Positions 54,001 through 57,000 of a stretch of DNA of 64,000 bases are shown piece after piece; positions within the stretch are counted from its first letter, which is position 1; the number at the start of each line of letters is the position of its first letter. Source of the stretch: Lutjanus erythropterus (lineage: Eukaryota > Chordata > Actinopteri > Lutjaniformes > Lutjanidae); contig CM034591.1 in assembly GCA_020091685.1 (NCBI GenBank), positions 13,216,833-13,280,832 on the forward strand. Direction: 5' to 3'. The translations under genes were made by a program, and so were the position numbers. The notes under the pieces were generated by a model. It made no database searches and was not told the origin of the DNA. It saw only the letters and a list, made by a program, of their open reading frames with translations.

Positions 54001-57000
54001 ACCTGTGAAGGTCTGAAAACAATTGATAGCAGCGTCAGTATCAGCTGATTCATTACAGAAAGCAGACTCTTACAGTAGGTTTATTGTGTGTGTGTGTGTG
54101 TCTCTGACAGATATGGATGAGTGTGACGGTAACCACAGGTGTCAGCATGGCTGTCAGAACTTGGTGGGTGGATACAGGTGCAGCTGTCCACAAGGCTACC
54201 TGCAGCACTACCAGTGGAACCAGTGTGTGGGTGAGTCATACCACTGCTCTTTTTTATCAGCAAATATAAAAATTCTTTCCTTTTGGGCCATCCTGCAGCC
54301 AAAGTATGCACCGTGCAACCTTGATGTTCTGGGCTACAGTCCGGACTGGAGCCTTTTTAAAACAAGTTATCCATCATTCACCTCTTTCTCCTGCCACTCT
54401 TACAATATAAATATGTCAAAATGTTTTTCCTTTCCTCTGGAAATTCATCTCTTCCCTTATTCTGGCAAGGTCAAGAGAAAAAGAAAAACGCAGTGCTCAA
54501 CGTCCTATTTACAGCCCTAAAAAGATCTACACTTTATTATATGCACATTAAAGTGGTGAGACAAAAAATATGAAGGTAATAATAATAACAACAAAGACAC
54601 AGCATAAATTCATGGAAAAAAGACAAAGAAATGATCATAAAAACTGATGGAAAATGACATAATTAATGGAAAAATGGATGGCAAAGAAAACCCACTCAAT
54701 AATAATAGTAAAAATAAGATAAAGATGATAATAGAAAACACAAAATGCATCTTCACATGAAAATAAACACAGAATAAATATAAAAACAGGGATAGACTCA
54801 TGGATAGAAAGCCATAATTAATGTAAAATAGGATGGAGAAAAAAACCCGCTTGATAATACGAGTAAAAGTAAGAAAAAGGAGAAAAGGGATGAAAATATG
54901 ATACATATAGAACATATAATATAAGGTGGAAAATAAAATAAAATTTAAATTAAATTAAATTAAATTCATTAAAACAGTTAAAAGTAGAGTGAATTAAATG
55001 CATGAAATCTGCAACATTTTAAATGAAGTGCAGCAGAGCGTTAGTGTGAAGCAAAGTGCAAAGAAAGAGTTTCAGAGCTGTATGAGGACAGTCAGAGCAA
55101 ATTAAAGGCTCAAGTGAAGACGTACATATTTTTGTTAAACCTATACAGCGAACCGGCTTCCCTGATATCTAGAGGTAGTGGGTTAAATAGCTTTGGGGCG
55201 TAGCTGGTAAAGGCTGTATCCCTGATTTTCTTCAGAATAATTCATATACTGGTGCCTCACACAAATGCAAAATAATCAAACCCCAACACATTTTTTGTCC
55301 TTCATGTGTTCTGAGTGAAAGACAAAAAAAAAAACTTTTAAGGAATCATATGAAGGGAGAGAAAATCCTCTAAATATGAGAGGGAAAAGAGGTGAGCCTC
55401 ACACAAATTCAGAAAATCTGAAAAATGCTTATTACTCATAAAAGTTTCCTCCATAACATATAAAAAGTTCTCAGAGATCCAAGTGGTGATTCAAAGGTGT
55501 TTCTTAACGCCGGCCTGATGCCATTTTTTTTTTTACTTCCTAAAATAATAATTTAAAGCAGCATCACTATATCACGGTAGTTTATTAATTACTTAAATAT
55601 CTCTTGCAATAGCACTTCTATGTTAGTTTCAAAGTATTTGTGACCTCCAAATGGGCGCTAATCAACATAAATGTTGGAAATTATGGAAATGAACATGTTA
55701 GTTTTTGAGTAAAACTTGTTTTCATTACTGCAAAAAAATGAACCCACAATGTCGTTTGGACCCACCTGTGCATCTAAGGGTTAAAAATTTACTTTTGCAC
55801 ATTCACTGTACATCATTCACCTCCATGTCTCACTGATTGTGGACAGAACTGAACTGTTTGTGTGGACATCAGACACAACCTGGGCAGTAATGGAAATATA
55901 AATAGCATCACTGATTTCAGTCTTTTTCAAAACTTCCCCCCACTTGGATGTTGATAGATTATAAATAACATTGTTATGAGACTAGAACAGTTGAATGAGT
56001 TCCTGTTCAAATTTTTGTGTGGTTGTGTCCTATAATGCCGGGACTATAAACCAGCAGCAGATGATCCCACTGTTCTTGAGGGCAAGTAGAGAACAAGGGA
56101 GATAGCAGTGTAGCCTGGTCAGATCCCATTAAGGTGTTCCTCTTGGTTCTGTTACCAGCCGCAGCTGCAGAACCTTGGATGAGCTGTAGTTGGCTGTAGT
56201 AATGTAGTTGGCTTAAAGTTTGAGTTTTTCAGCATCTTTTTGATTTATAAATTGTCATTTAACTATGTTTATCAGGTGGAACAAATATAATATGAGAACA
56301 TTCACACTCAGCAGCACATATAAGTGTAAATGGCACAAATAGTAATAATATTAGACATTTACATATAAATAAATAAAAAGAATAAAAAACTTTGCATGTA
56401 GAATAATGGAATTATTTTTTTTAAACACTTCTGGGTTTCCACTGGTAACTCTGTTGGATGTTACAAAGCAATGAACTGGTCATTTCCATAGGAAAACTCT
56501 GAAATGTGGACGTGAAGTGTGCACAAAGGGCTTAAAAAGCCTGCGTAAGAGTCCTCATGGATTGACGATTTGACAGACCTAAACCCTCGCAGACTTATCA
56601 GGAACTGTGAGTCTGTGAGGGTGGACGTTGGACTTCAAGACATGAGAGACCCTGAGAAGTGTATGAAAACATCTGACTCTTAAGGGACAAAGTGACCTGT
56701 TGAAGGAGGGACAAAAACCCAATGAAAAAGGAGGATGGTGCAACACCAAATAAATTAACTAGAAATAGCTCAGACATAGACAAAGTAATTGGTCCAGCGT
56801 GTGTGCGCCTTTGTGTACACCCCAAAATAACCAGCTTTTGTTAGTTAAACCTTTATTTGAATCTCTGCACATATTTACAGCATTCGTAGCGGACTTTCCC
56901 AGTATTGTTTGTGTCCGTTAACTGGAATGACCTCCTGTTTGTTTAATTCCCGTCAACTTCCTGCGACCCAGATGAGAACGAGTGCCTGAACAGCCAGATC

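Noticed and set aside
54610-54915. 101-codon minus-strand frame rich in Phe, Leu and Ile, like a membrane protein
   Set aside because: It is the complement of an A-rich tandem repeat. The hydrophobic composition comes from poly-T codons.
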